64,000 bases of DNA from CAJXII01 sp965242915 (GTDB lineage Bacteria > Campylobacterota > Campylobacteria > Campylobacterales > Arcobacteraceae). Shown here one piece after another: positions 28,044 through 37,564 of the stretch. Every line of letters begins with the position of its first letter. Positions within the stretch are counted from its first letter, which is position 1. The position numbers and the translations under genes are program-made. Location of the stretch: the NCBI GenBank assembly GCA_965242915.1, contig CBDETN010000028.1, forward strand, positions 62,001-126,000, read 5' to 3'. The notes beneath the pieces are model-generated. The model did not search any database. It was not told where the DNA came from and was given only the letters and a program-made list of their open reading frames with translations.

Positions 28044-28424
28044 TGCAAAAATCACTCCCAAAAAGACACCATATCACTTTCTAAAAAGACACCATAGCGG
28101 TTAACAAAAAGACACCGTATCACTTTTTATCTGGACACTTTGGTTGAAAAAGTGATAGGAAAGTTTAAATTAAGTTTATTTGCTGGATTAAAACTAATTT
28201 AAGTTTGAGATATTCTCCATATTAAACTACACTTCTAAAAATATTAGGAGTGTATCAATGAGGAGAGTTTTAATGAAACAGATTAAAGAGATACTAAAAT
28301 TAAAGTATCAAATGGATTTCTCATATAGGAGAATAGCAAAGAGTCTTGGTGTATCTAGATCTGCTGCAGCTGAATATTGTAGAAGATTTGAGATATTACC
28401 AGATAAACTGGAAGATTTTTTATT
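28044..28424 (+). pseudogene. IS21 fragment with istA 5-prime end
   Basis: It starts with the IS21 end TGCAAAAATCACTCCC and the repeated GACACC motifs. The first ~56 codons of istA follow from 28258 (MRRVLMKQIKEILKLKYQ), ending in KLEDFLL where the IS3-type element begins at 28425. Confidence 0.85.
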
Positions 28425-29755
28425 ATAATACCCCAAGAAGACAAGACAACTTTTTCTAAATCCTTATTCTCTTTTTCACCTGTTACCTTATGCCACAATT
28501 TCAACTAATTTATCATAATCCTTATTATTAATTTTTAAACTATCATAATAAAAACTCATTGGTTTTTTATAATTTAAAGTTTGATGAAATCTTTTATGAT
28601 TATAAAAATCAATATAATCTTTCACATCAGTTTTTAACTCTTTAATTGTGTTATATTCATTTAGATAAATTCTTTCAACTTTTGCACTTCGCCAGAATCT
28701 CTCTATACAAATATTATCAGTAGCTCTACCTTTACCATCCATTGAGATAATGATGCCATTATCTTTTAAAGTCTGTGTATGGATATGACTTGTGTATTGA
28801 CTGCCTTGATCTGTATTAAATATTTCAGGTTTACCATATAGCGATAATGCTTCATTTAGAACATCCATTGTTAAAGCTGAATCCATAGTGTTGGATATTT
28901 TCCAAGATAGTACAGATTTAGAATACCAATCAATTATAGCTGCTAAATAAACCATGCCGCCATTAATCTTGATATATGTTATATCCGTACTCCATACTTG
29001 ATTTGCTTTTACTATGTCAACTCCTCTAAGCTTGTAAGAGTATTTTTTATGTTGCTTATCTGGTATTGATAGATTTATTGGTTTAACTGCTAATATTGGC
29101 TTTAAACCCATCTCTTGTCTATATTTATAAACAGTATTCAAACTTATATTGTATCCATCTTCTAAAAGTTGCTGATGAACTTTTAAAGCTCCATATATTG
29201 GTATTTGCTCATAAATATCATTTATCTTATCTTTGAGTGATATTTTATGCTTATTTTCTATAGGCTTATAATATAAGCTGCTTGGATTTAATTTTATAAG
29301 TTTACATTGAGTTGATACTGAAATATATGTTAGCTTAGACTCTATCAACTCTTTTTTATTAGATAAGTCCAAGCTTTGTAGCTTTTCCTCAAGCCATTCC
29401 TTTTCAACTGTCATTTTACCTACTATCTTTGCATAATCATCTATTTTAGATTGTAATTTTAAGTTTTCGTCTTTATATTCTTTGATAGCCTTTACAGGCT
29501 CCATTGCCAACTCTGCATTATCCAAAAATATCTTCTTCCAATTTTGGATATTTTTAGGTGTTATATTATTTTTACTTGCTATCTCATTTAAAGTCTTTTC
29601 ACCTTTTAAAACTTCTAAAACAATTTTTGTTTTAAATTTTGCTGTAAATATTCTTCTTTTTGTACTCATTTTTTACCCCTATTAAATATTTTATTATTTT
29701 AACTTTTTAGGAATAAGAATCTTATTTTTTCGTTCTTATTTTCTTGGGGTATTAT
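28425..29755 (-). mobile_element. IS3-type single-ORF element, copy 2 (intact)
   Basis: ATAATACCCCAAGAA at 28425 and the inverse TTCTTGGGGTATTAT ending at 29755 enclose about 1.33 kb and one uninterrupted transposase gene. It truncates IS21 on the left and IS110 on the right. A short remnant of the same IS end occurs at 60680-60736. Confidence 0.88.
28488..29669 (-). CDS. IS3-family transposase, OrfA and OrfB fused in one frame
   Basis: The protein has 393 residues. The N-terminal HTH is MSTKRRIFTAKFKTKIVLEV, then ITPKNIQNWKKIF, followed by a coiled coil (LKLQSKIDDYAKIV). HTH_21 spans about 140-200 (IPIYGALKVHQQLLEDGY), and the rve core has WSTDITYIKINGG (Asp), FNTDQGSQYTS (Asp) and ATDNICIERFWRSAK (Glu). 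Most IS3 elements need a ribosomal frameshift to join the two parts; here they are already one ORF. All catalytic residues are present, so this copy may be active. Confidence 0.9.
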   Translation of the reverse strand: MSTKRRIFTAKFKTKIVLEVLKGEKTLNEIASKNNITPKNIQNWKKIFLDNAELAMEPVKAIKEYKDENLKLQSKIDDYAKIVGKMTVEKEWLEEKLQSLDLSNKKELIESKLTYISVSTQCKLIKLNPSSLYYKPIENKHKISLKDKINDIYEQIPIYGALKVHQQLLEDGYNISLNTVYKYRQEMGLKPILAVKPINLSIPDKQHKKYSYKLRGVDIVKANQVWSTDITYIKINGGMVYLAAIIDWYSKSVLSWKISNTMDSALTMDVLNEALSLYGKPEIFNTDQGSQYTSHIHTQTLKDNGIIISMDGKGRATDNICIERFWRSAKVERIYLNEYNTIKELKTDVKDYIDFYNHKRFHQTLNYKKPMSFYYDSLKINNKDYDKLVEIVA

Positions 29756-30462
29756 ATTGTATACAGGTACTTTAATTTCACCTTTCCGTGCTAGATGAAT
29801 AGCTTTAGATAATACTTGAGCATCTAGTTTATCTGATTTTACTCTTTGTCCTAGTGCTTTAGCATGATTAGAAAATTGGCTAGGGTTAATTATAAAGCAT
29901 TTTATATTTTTATTATTACAAAATTTAGTTAATATACTTGAATAACTTCCAGTTGGTTCATATATAAATACTAAATCTTCATACTCTTTTTTATATAACT
30001 TTTTTAATTTAGATATTAATTTTCTCATACCCGTTATATTGTTATTGATTTCAATATCTGTATTATTTATAGGTATATGCACTGCAATTAATCTTTTACT
30101 TATATCCAATCCGATAGAATTATACATCGTAAGCCTCACTTTAATTTAAATTTGAGAGCTTGTTAGCCTATGAGTTTAAATACTCTCATAGGTGATTTTA
30201 AAGTAGCTTTGTTACATATAATTTTGCCTCATAAATACGATCTAGTTTTATCTTATTTTATGTTTTATAAATTATAAAAACTAATAAGATTAACAAAAAC
30301 TGATCTAGTCGCTACTCAAATTTGTAATGTAACTATCTGACTGACTTACAAGCTAGTTTAAACTAATATTCTAATTTAAGTTTAATTAACCGCTTTAGGC
30401 GTTATCCGATATATTACTTTATCAAACTCTGTAAAAGTATTATAACAAGTTAGATATGAGGC
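29756..30462 (-). pseudogene. IS110-type element, copy 2, transposase truncated
   Basis: The N-terminal ~129 codons (30139 down to about 29756; IGLDISKRLIAVHI, SDKLDAQVLSKAI) remain, along with the full upstream non-coding region. The C-terminal Tnp20 domain was removed by the IS3-type element. The right border is the attC core GTTATCT at 30463. The non-coding part is nearly identical to that of copy 1. Confidence 0.82.
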
Positions 30463-30469
30463 GTTATCT
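30463..30469 (+). other. attC right core bordering IS110 copy 2
   Basis: GTTATCT directly follows the IS110 end (tatgaggc). It marks the left border of the RloA/RloB cassette. Confidence 0.6.
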
Positions 30470-30560
30470 GAAAAAAATTAAATATAATCTTTTCTCGTTA
30501 AAGTTACATTAAAAACCATACTTAAATTAATAATATGTGATATATTAACAAATTATATGA

Positions 30561-30566
30561 TATAAT
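30561..30566 (+). promoter_or_regulatory. -10 box of the RloA/RloB cassette
   Basis: TATAAT lies 21 bases before the ATG at 30588, with taaggatata as ribosome site between. The cassette therefore seems to have its own promoter. Confidence 0.45.
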
Positions 30567-30587
30567 CAACCTTATTAAGGATATAAA

Positions 30588-31865
30588 ATGTTAATTGACT
30601 TTACGGTAGAAAATTATAAATCTATAAAAGATACTACAACGTTCACAATGGAGGCTACAGCTATAAAAGACCATTCTGAAAATATATTTAATGATAAAAA
30701 TAAAATACTATTAAAATCAGCTGTAATTTATGGTCCAAATGCAAGTGGCAAAAGTAACTTACTAGATGCAATGGATTTTATGAGAAGTTTTGTTGAAAGT
30801 TCTGCTATTGACTACAAACCAAATGAAAAAATTTATGTAGAATCATTTAAATTAAATACACAAACCAAAGATAAACCATCATTATTTGAAATTACATTCA
30901 TATCAAATGAAATAAAATATAGATATGGATTTAGACTTGATGAAAATATTGTACATGATGAATGGTTATTTCATACTCCTAATATTCGAGAAACAAAATT
31001 ATTTATCAGAACAAAACAAGAATTTGATTTATCTAAAGCTTTTTCAGAAGGTCGTCTTATTGTTAAAGAAAATAAAACAAGAGAAAATGCACTTTTTTTA
31101 TCGGTTGTAGCACAATTTAATGGAAGTATTTCAAAAAATATTAGTGATTGGTTTAATCAGTTTAATATTACTTCAAATGTTGATAAAAATAAATTTGAAC
31201 ATTACACAGTTGATATGCTAAACAATAAAGAACATAAATCTAAAATTCTTCAATTACTTTTATCAGTTGATATGGGAATTAAATATGTTGAACTAAAAAC
31301 AACAGATATTGACTATGACTCTATTCCATCAAAACTTAAAGAAATGATTAATCAAGATGAAATAAAAGAAGGTAGTTTAACACGTGCAGAAATAATTACT
31401 AAACATATGCAATATGATAAAAATAATGAATATATTGCAGATATAGATTTCAAATTACATAACGAATCTACAGGAACAAGAAAATTTTTATTACTTGCTG
31501 GTCCTATTGTTGAAACATTATTAAATGGTGAAATTTTAATTATTGATGAACTAGATAATAGTTTTCATACTCAAATGACTGAATTTATTGTTGAATTATT
31601 TAACTCGAAAGAAACAAACCCTAAAAATGCTCAATTAATTTTTGCAACTCATGACACAAACTTGCTAACACATAAGTTATTTCGTAGAGACCAAATTTGG
31701 TTTGTTGAAAAAAATATCTATGGAGAAAGTGAAATATTTTCTTTAATAGATTTTGGAGCTAGAAAAGACACTTCTCTTGAAAAAAATTATTTAGAAGGTA
31801 AGTTTGGTGGTGTTCCACATATTTATAATTTATATGCTGAAAATACAAATGAACTTTTAGATTAG
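30588..31865 (+). CDS. RloA / AbiLi-type ATPase (phage-defence cassette)
   Basis: This 425-residue SMC/OLD-like ATPase of the AAA_15/AAA_21 type begins MLIDFTVENYKSIKDTTTFT. Walker A is IYGPNASGKSNLLDAM, an ABC-type signature region ESTGTRKFLLLAGPI lies at about 290, Walker B is LIIDELDNSFH, and the switch His is in LIFATHDTNLL. It is followed 10 bases later by an RloB gene; the pair matches the RloA/RloB or AbiL arrangement known from abortive phage defence, with the ATPase as sensor or switch. It is part of a two-gene cassette with its own promoter. Confidence 0.85.
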   Translation: MLIDFTVENYKSIKDTTTFTMEATAIKDHSENIFNDKNKILLKSAVIYGPNASGKSNLLDAMDFMRSFVESSAIDYKPNEKIYVESFKLNTQTKDKPSLFEITFISNEIKYRYGFRLDENIVHDEWLFHTPNIRETKLFIRTKQEFDLSKAFSEGRLIVKENKTRENALFLSVVAQFNGSISKNISDWFNQFNITSNVDKNKFEHYTVDMLNNKEHKSKILQLLLSVDMGIKYVELKTTDIDYDSIPSKLKEMINQDEIKEGSLTRAEIITKHMQYDKNNEYIADIDFKLHNESTGTRKFLLLAGPIVETLLNGEILIIDELDNSFHTQMTEFIVELFNSKETNPKNAQLIFATHDTNLLTHKLFRRDQIWFVEKNIYGESEIFSLIDFGARKDTSLEKNYLEGKFGGVPHIYNLYAENTNELLD

Positions 31866-31875
31866 GAATAAAATT

Positions 31876-32523
31876 ATGGGAACACATGATCATTTTAAAA
31901 AAGCAAAAGCACAACGAAAAAGAGTTATAAAACAAACTAAAGCTATATCTAAAAGAGTTTTGATTGCCTGCGAAGATACAAAGTCCTCAAGATTTTACTT
32001 CACAAAGATGATAAAAGATTATGGACTTAGAGGACAAGTTGCATTTGCAAAACATTTAGGAACAAATCCAATGAAAGTTCTTGAGGCAATTAAAACTCAT
32101 CTATTAACTGATTCTAATTTTGATGAAAAATGGATTGTAATTGATAAAGATAGCTATTCCAAACAAGAATTTAACGGAGCTATTGCTAGTGCAAAAATAT
32201 TAAATATTAATGTAGCATATTCAAATGAAGCTTATGAATTATGGATATTGCTTCATTTTAAAGAACAAACAGCACATATAGATAGAGTTAAATTAAATCA
32301 TGAACTTAAGCACATAATTGATTATGAAAAAAACAATGAATTTATTTATGAGATTATTAAATCTAAACAAAAAATAGCTATTGAAAGATCAAAAGTATTA
32401 ATTAAATATTTTAAGGATACAAATGGAAATATTGAGCCATTTAATGATAATCCATCAAATACAATTTTTGAACTTGTAGAGTCACTTGAAAAGTTAAAAG
32501 ATAACAAATCGTACAGACTGTGA
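31876..32523 (+). CDS. RloB / AbiLii-type protein (phage-defence cassette)
   Basis: This 215-residue RloB-family protein has RVLIACEDTKSSRFYFTKM near residue 28 (conserved Glu), KWIVIDKDSYS around 90, NVAYSNEAYELWILLHFK around 120 and a C-terminal SNTIFELVESL. In RloA/RloB pairs this is the presumed toxic effector with a Toprim-like fold; the exact activity is not established here. The frame runs through the attC left core (AAAGATAACAAATCG) and takes its stop, TGA, from the IS1182 end at 32515, so the last residues (SYRL) are IS-derived in part. AGGAATAAAA lies ahead of the start. Confidence 0.82.
   Translation: MGTHDHFKKAKAQRKRVIKQTKAISKRVLIACEDTKSSRFYFTKMIKDYGLRGQVAFAKHLGTNPMKVLEAIKTHLLTDSNFDEKWIVIDKDSYSKQEFNGAIASAKILNINVAYSNEAYELWILLHFKEQTAHIDRVKLNHELKHIIDYEKNNEFIYEIIKSKQKIAIERSKVLIKYFKDTNGNIEPFNDNPSNTIFELVESLEKLKDNKSYRL
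32499..32514 (+). other. attC left core, split by IS
   Basis: AGATAAC at 32499-32505 then aaatcgtac. IS1182 copy H starts at 32515, and the rest of the site is at 34271-34398. Confidence 0.7.
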
Positions 32524-32564
32524 ATTTAGTCCCAAACAGGCTAATTCTACAGTCATTTTTACAG

Positions 32565-34155
32565 TTAATTTTTTAAATATTTTAGATTTTTTCTATAATT
32601 TTCCAAAAATAAAAATATTTGTAAAAAATAGACTAAATAAAGCCCAAACACCAAGATATATTTTGCTATATCTTGTCTTATCTGGGTTAAATCTTTATTT
32701 TTAATGGCTGAACACAGTTTTTTGAATAAAGCTATCCCTATAAGGTTTAATAGTCTTCTAAAATTGTATGTAAACATGATGAGTGCATTTTCACCAAGCA
32801 CTTTTTCTTTAGAACGGACTAGAAAGTGATCCCAACCTAAAGTTCTTTTTATAGTTCCAAATGGATGTTCAACTATCGAACCTCTTTTTCTAACTATCTC
32901 TTTGGCTTTTTTAGTATTCATTTTAAAAGTATAATCATCAATGATTGTTTCATGCTCCCATCTGTACATTTGTTTATAAAAAGTTTTATCAGATAAGCAG
33001 TTTTTTTTCAATGGACAAGCTTTACAAATAACACTAGATAATCTATATACATCTAACATTCTATTATTTCTTTTATATTGAGTTTTGCTGTTTGCTAAGA
33101 TTTGATTATTCGGGCAGATGTAGCAATCATCTTGCTTATTATATAAAAATTGGTTCTTTGAGAACTTTGAATCTTTAATCTTCTTTTTAGTTGCTGTATT
33201 TCTTAAAGGTACTATTGTTTCAAAAGTAGCGAATAGCGATTGCGTAGCAAACTTTCTTTAGTAATACCATCATCAACACACTTTTTAATCTCTACACTTG
33301 AATAATATCCTTTATCAGCAGTTACTATCATATTAGGATTATCAATAACTTCTTTAGATTTAACAGCCATATTATAAAGTTGATCTAAATCATGACCATT
33401 TGTTGATATATCTGTTGCAATTATAAATTTATATTTATCATCTACACTTATCTGTGAATTATAAACCATAAGATTATGTGCAGGTTTGCTCATTACATTT
33501 GCATCTTTATCTGTTTTATTATGTTGCTCTTTTTTATCTTTTAATTTAATAATATCATCAGAAGATATATTTAATTTAGCATCATCTATATCTTCCTTAT
33601 CAAGAGTATCCAAAAGCTCCATATAACTTTTTATCTCTTTATCAATTTTAGCTAAATCTCTTTTTACAGTCTTTTTCATAATCAAAGTATTTTTAGAAGC
33701 ATTGGCTCTTAAGAATGCTCCATCTATACCTACTAGTTCACCTGTGATTAAATTTATATCTTTTAAAAGAAGTGAAAACTCTTTGAATATTGTTTGCAGT
33801 GCCTTTGGATTATCTTTTCTAAAATTTGCAATAGTTTTATAACTTGGTATTAACCCTTGTGTTAGCCACATAAGTTCTATATTTCTTTTTATCTCAGTTT
33901 CTAACTTTCTGCTACTTCTTATTTTATTTAGGTATCCGTAGATATATATTTTTAATAGTAGTTTGGGATGGAATGCTGGTTGACCATCAGTTATTAAACT
34001 TTTTTTGGTTTTTATCGTTAAATCAGATATATTTAATATTTCTACATATTCATCAATTGCTCTTGCCATATTATTTTCATCTACTAACTCATCTAATGAT
34101 GGTGGAAATATTAGTTGTTGATTTCTATCTAATCCTTGTTTATATATATACCCAT
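32565..34155 (-). pseudogene. IS1182-family transposase, broken (copy H)
   Basis: Starting at ATG 34155, a 2-bp gain in the AT run shifts the frame at once; an internal ATG at 34069 restores reading (MARAIDEYVEILNISDLTIK). About 45 bases are missing near 33535, between repeated gttgctctt, compared with copy A. The 41-bp insert at 33223-33263 then breaks the DDE domain just after KKCVDDGI. The catalytic Glu region survives in a later frame. Confidence 0.82.
33223..33263 (-). repeat. 41-bp miniature element at a second gene position (copy H)
   Basis: It is near-identical to the insert in copies E, C-prime and G (two base changes: GRTTGCGY positions) but sits at a different codon, between KKCVDDGI and ETIVP. 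This shows independent mobility. Confidence 0.8.
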
Positions 34156-34270
34156 AAATTACCTTTATATGGTATATATTATACCTTTTTAGTGGTTTTA
34201 GGATGGTTAATTTTAGTGATTTTATTGTAGAATATTTTATATAAATTGAGATTGAGTTCTTTCACAGTCT

Positions 34271-34398
34271 CCTAGGAGGAGAAACAAGGTAATAGACGCG
34301 AAAATATCAAGCTTTTAAATGTCGCATTGATATACTTAAAAGATTAAATATAAAAGACGTTAGCTTACCTTGTTTCTCAAGTCAGTCAGACGTTATAC
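34271..34398 (+). other. attC right part
   Basis: The left arm is taggaggagaaacaaggtaa and the centre tcaagcttttaaatgtcgca. The right arm is taccttgtttctcaagtcag, and the right core GTTATAC lies at 34392-34398. Confidence 0.8.
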
Positions 34399-34415
34399 TA
34401 AAGGACAAATTAACA

Positions 34416-34898
34416 ATGGATAAAAACAATACTAAAACAGAAGATATTCAGGAAGTACTAGCATCAAGATGGTCAAGACTATGGGCTTCAATAATTGATA
34501 CAATGATATTTGGAATATGTATGGCATTAATTATATATTTTACAAATGGAATTGAACTAGTTAATGGAGAGATGATTACTAAGGAATCAACTCCATATTG
34601 GGTTATAATTGAATTATTGAATTTGTTATTATTTATGGGAATTAATTATAAATTCCTTATTAATAATGGTCAAACAATTGGTAAAATAATTTTAAAAATT
34701 AAAATTGTTGATTTGAATAATGAATTACCTACAAAAAGTAGTTTACTTAAAAGATATTCATTTTATTTTTTACCACCTTATATACCAGTTATTGGTGGTA
34801 TTATATCAACACTAAATATACTATTTATTTTTGGAAAAGAAAAAAGATGTATTCATGATATTATTGCTAAAACTAGAGTTATAAATATTAAAGTATAA
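34416..34898 (+). CDS. RDD-family membrane protein (integron cassette)
   Basis: This 160-residue protein has three or four hydrophobic segments. The RDD pattern is present as SRWSRLWASIIDTMIFGICM near residue 18 (Arg and Asp), NNGQTIGKIILKIKIVDLNN around 90 and a C-terminal KRCIHDIIAKTRVI. RDD proteins are inner-membrane proteins; some act as ion antiporters, but function here is unknown. It is alone in its cassette. The stop codon TAA overlaps the attC left core GTATAAC at 34893-34899. Confidence 0.82.
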   Translation: MDKNNTKTEDIQEVLASRWSRLWASIIDTMIFGICMALIIYFTNGIELVNGEMITKESTPYWVIIELLNLLLFMGINYKFLINNGQTIGKIILKIKIVDLNNELPTKSSLLKRYSFYFLPPYIPVIGGIISTLNILFIFGKEKRCIHDIIAKTRVINIKV

Positions 34899-34908
34899 CA
34901 AAACACAC
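34893..34908 (+). other. attC left core, split by IS
   Basis: GTATAAC at 34893-34899 then aaaacacac. IS1182 copy I begins at 34909, and the site resumes at 36692. Confidence 0.7.
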
Positions 34909-35252
34909 AGACTGTGAATTTAGTCCCAAACAGGCTAATTCTACAGTCATTTTTACAGTTAATTTTTTAAATATTTTAGATTTTTTCTATAATTTTCCAA
35001 AAATAAAAATATTTGTAAAAAATAGACTAAATAAAGCCCAAACAACAAGATATATTCTTCTATATCTTGTCTTATCTGGGTTAAATCTTTATTTTTAATG
35101 GCTGAACACAGTTTTTTGAATAAAGCTATCCCTATAAGGTTTAATAGTCTTCTAAAATTGTATGTAAACATGATGAGTGCATTTTCACCAAGCACTTTTT
35201 CTTTAGAATGGACTAGAAAGTGATCCCAACCTAATGTTCTTTTTATAGTACC

Positions 35253-35281
35253 ATGTAGTGTAACGGAATTCACGCAGTGCA
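35253..35281 (-). repeat. 29-bp insert, second miniature family (copy I)
   Basis: Compared with the same place in copy B, 29 bases (beginning ATGTAGTGTAACGGAATTCA) are inserted. A related sequence interrupts the IS256-type gene at 60313-60342. Confidence 0.6.
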
Positions 35282-35645
35282 AAATGGATGTTCAACTATC
35301 GAACCTCTTTTTCTAACTATCTCTTTGGCTTTTTTAGTATTCATTTTAAAAGTATAATCATCAATGATTGTTTCATGCTCCCATCTGTACATTTGTTTAT
35401 AAAAAGTTTTATCTGATAAGCAGTTTTTTTTCAATGGACAAACTTTACAAATAACACTAGATAATCTATATACATCTAACATTCTATTATTTCTTTTATA
35501 TTGAGTTTTGCTGTTTGCTAAGATTTGATTATTCGGGCAGATGTAGCAATCATCTTGCTTATTATATAAAAATTGGTTCTTTGAGAACTTTGAATCTTTA
35601 ATCTTCTTTTTAGTTGCTGTATTTCTTAAAGGTACTATTGTTTCA

Positions 35646-35686
35646 AAAGTAGCGAATAGCGATTGCGTAGCAAACTTTCTTTAGTA
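35646..35686 (-). repeat. 41-bp miniature element (copy in IS I)
   Basis: Identical by eye to that at 33223-33263 and in the same codon. Confidence 0.8.
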
Positions 35687-36691
35687 ATACCATCATCAAC
35701 ACACTTTTTAATCTCTACACTTGAATAATATCCTTTATCAGCAGTTACTATCATATTAGGATTATCAATAACTTCTTTAGATTTAACAGCCATATTATAA
35801 AGTTGATCTAAATCATGACCATTTGTTGATATATCTGTTGCAATTATAAATTTATATTTATCATCTACACTTATCTGTGAATTATAAACCATAAGATTAT
35901 GTGCAGGTTTGCTCATTACATTTGCATCTTTATCTGTTTTATTATGTTGCTCTTTTTTATCTTTTAATTTAATAATATCATCAGAAGATATATTTAATTT
36001 AGCATCATCTATATCTTCCTTATCAAGAGTATCCAAAAGCTCCATATAACTTTTTATCTCTTTATCAATTTTAGCTAAATCTCTTTTTACAGTCTTTTTC
36101 ATAATCAAAGTATTTTTAGAAGCATTGGCTCTTAAGAATGCTCCATCTATACCTACTAGTTCACCTGTGATTAAATTTATATCTTTTAAAAGAAGTGAAA
36201 ACTCTTTGAATATTGTTTGCAGTGCCTTTGGATTATCTTTTCTAAAATTTGCAATAGTTTTATAACTTGGTATTAACCCTTGTGTTAGCCACATAAGTTC
36301 TATATTTCTTTTTATCTCAGTTTCTAACTTTCTGCTACTTCTTATTTTATTTAGGTATCCGTAGATATATATTTTTAATAGTAGTTTGGGATGGAATGCT
36401 GGTTGACCATCAGTTATTAAACTTTTTTTGGTTTTTATCGTTAAATCAGATATATTTAATATTTCTACATATTCATCAATTGCTCTTGCCATATTATTTT
36501 CATCTACTAACTCATCTAATGATGGTGGAAATATTAGTTGTTGATTTCTATCTAATCCTTGTTTATATATACCCATAAATTACCTTTATATGGTATATAT
36601 TATACCTTTTTAGTGGTTTTAGGATGGTTAATTTTAGTGATTTTATTGTAGAATATTTTATATAAATTGAGATTGAGTTCTTTCACAGTCT

Positions 36692-36813
36692 CGGAGGAGA
36701 GGAACGAGGCTATAATGGCGATTATTCGAGCTTTCAAGTTTCGCATTAAGACATTTAAAAATTCAAGTAGTCAAGCCGTTAAATCGCCCCGTCCTTCAAT
36801 TTAGACGTTATAA
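36692..36813 (+). other. attC right part, last of the array
   Basis: The left arm is ggaggagaggaacgaggcta and the centre gctttcaagtttcgcattaa. The right arm is cgccccgtccttcaatttag, and the right core GTTATAA lies at 36807-36813. No further attC is seen to the right. Confidence 0.78.
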
Positions 36814-36985
36814 ATTGTTCCAGAATTGATCTAAGTATATTGATAATTAATGAAAAGATAAGGTTGTAAATGTATTAGAAATAGCTTTATATAGATGTTT
36901 GTGTTTAAATATATCTAATACGATAGAATTTACAATCAAGTTATCGTTGGATTAATGTTTTTTATACACAAAAAAGGAGTAAAGT

Positions 36986-37564
36986 ATGAAGAGAGTAGTT
37001 TATATGACTTTAGCATTGGTTTTTAGTGCTGTTATATCTAGTGCTTTAGATTATAAATCTGAAGTAAGTAATTGGAAATCAGATAAAGATGTAGCAAAAT
37101 GGATGAGAAATAATTGGCATTTTGATAAAAATTTAGCAAAAAGTGTAGTTAGGAAAATACGAAGTGAAGGTCCTGGTGCAGTTACTGTAAAATCAGCAGA
37201 AGAAATATTTGAAACTTCTAAAGGTTGGTGTAAAGATGCTGCAAATTTTGCAAAAGATACTTTAAATACAATAAATCCAGAATATAAAGCTGGATATATT
37301 TTTATTAACAATAAAGTAAAAGGTGCGCCAAACCATTGGGTTACCGGATTTAAAAAAGAAGGTAAACTTTATGTTATGGATTATGGTGCCGGTTCACATT
37401 GGAAGTCAATGATGGGACTTCATGGACCTTATGATTCTATAAAAGAATATGAAGAATACCTTTCAAATATAAATGCAAAGAATTTTGAATTGGATTTTGC
37501 GATATGGGCATCATCAGATAAAAAAAGCAATGCAAAGAGCAAAAATTGTTTTAAGAAAATTTGA
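36986..37564 (+). CDS. Secreted cysteine-protease/transglutaminase-like protein, apparently frameshifted
   Basis: The ORF has 192 residues with a signal peptide (VVYMTLALVFSAVISSALD). A transglutaminase/papain-like triad is visible: SKGWCKDAANF (Cys82), GAPNHWVTGF (His117) and KLYVMDYGAG (Asp132). The spacing suits a small Cys-His-Asp fold acting in the periplasm or outside; substrate is unknown. The frame ends in KNCFKKI, while one base later the other frame reads KFDRNKDGKISFKE, an EF-hand. Omitting one A in the AAAA run near 37556 fuses the two. AAAGGAGTAA precedes the ATG. It lies just beyond the last attC and ends in a terminator, so I take it as the right flank of the array. Confidence 0.65.
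   Translation: MKRVVYMTLALVFSAVISSALDYKSEVSNWKSDKDVAKWMRNNWHFDKNLAKSVVRKIRSEGPGAVTVKSAEEIFETSKGWCKDAANFAKDTLNTINPEYKAGYIFINNKVKGAPNHWVTGFKKEGKLYVMDYGAGSHWKSMMGLHGPYDSIKEYEEYLSNINAKNFELDFAIWASSDKKSNAKSKNCFKKI

Larger units (their letters stand above)
32515..34270 (-). mobile_element. IS1182-like copy H
   Basis: The ends are AGACTGTGAA at 32515 and TTCACAGTCT at 34270. It is close to copy I at 34909 and shares its 41-bp insert and internal deletion, so one was copied from the other. Confidence 0.85.
34959..36576 (-). pseudogene. IS1182-family transposase, broken (copy I)
   Basis: The frame opens correctly at 36576 (MGIYKQGLDRNQQ) and runs 313 codons into the 41-bp insert at 35646-35686. A second, 29-bp insert at 35253-35281 breaks the VEHPFGTIKRT region. 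It shares the internal deletion of copy H. Confidence 0.82.
34909..36691 (-). mobile_element. IS1182-like copy I
   Basis: The ends are AGACTGTGAA at 34909 and TTCACAGTCT at 36691. It is the sixth attC-borne copy in the same orientation. It carries two small inserts. Confidence 0.85.

Noticed and set aside
36814..36985. Possible additional cassette between the last attC and the secreted protease-like gene
   Set aside because: No ORF and no attC to its right; a partial inverted repeat (ttgtaaat...atttacaa) is visible but no gene.
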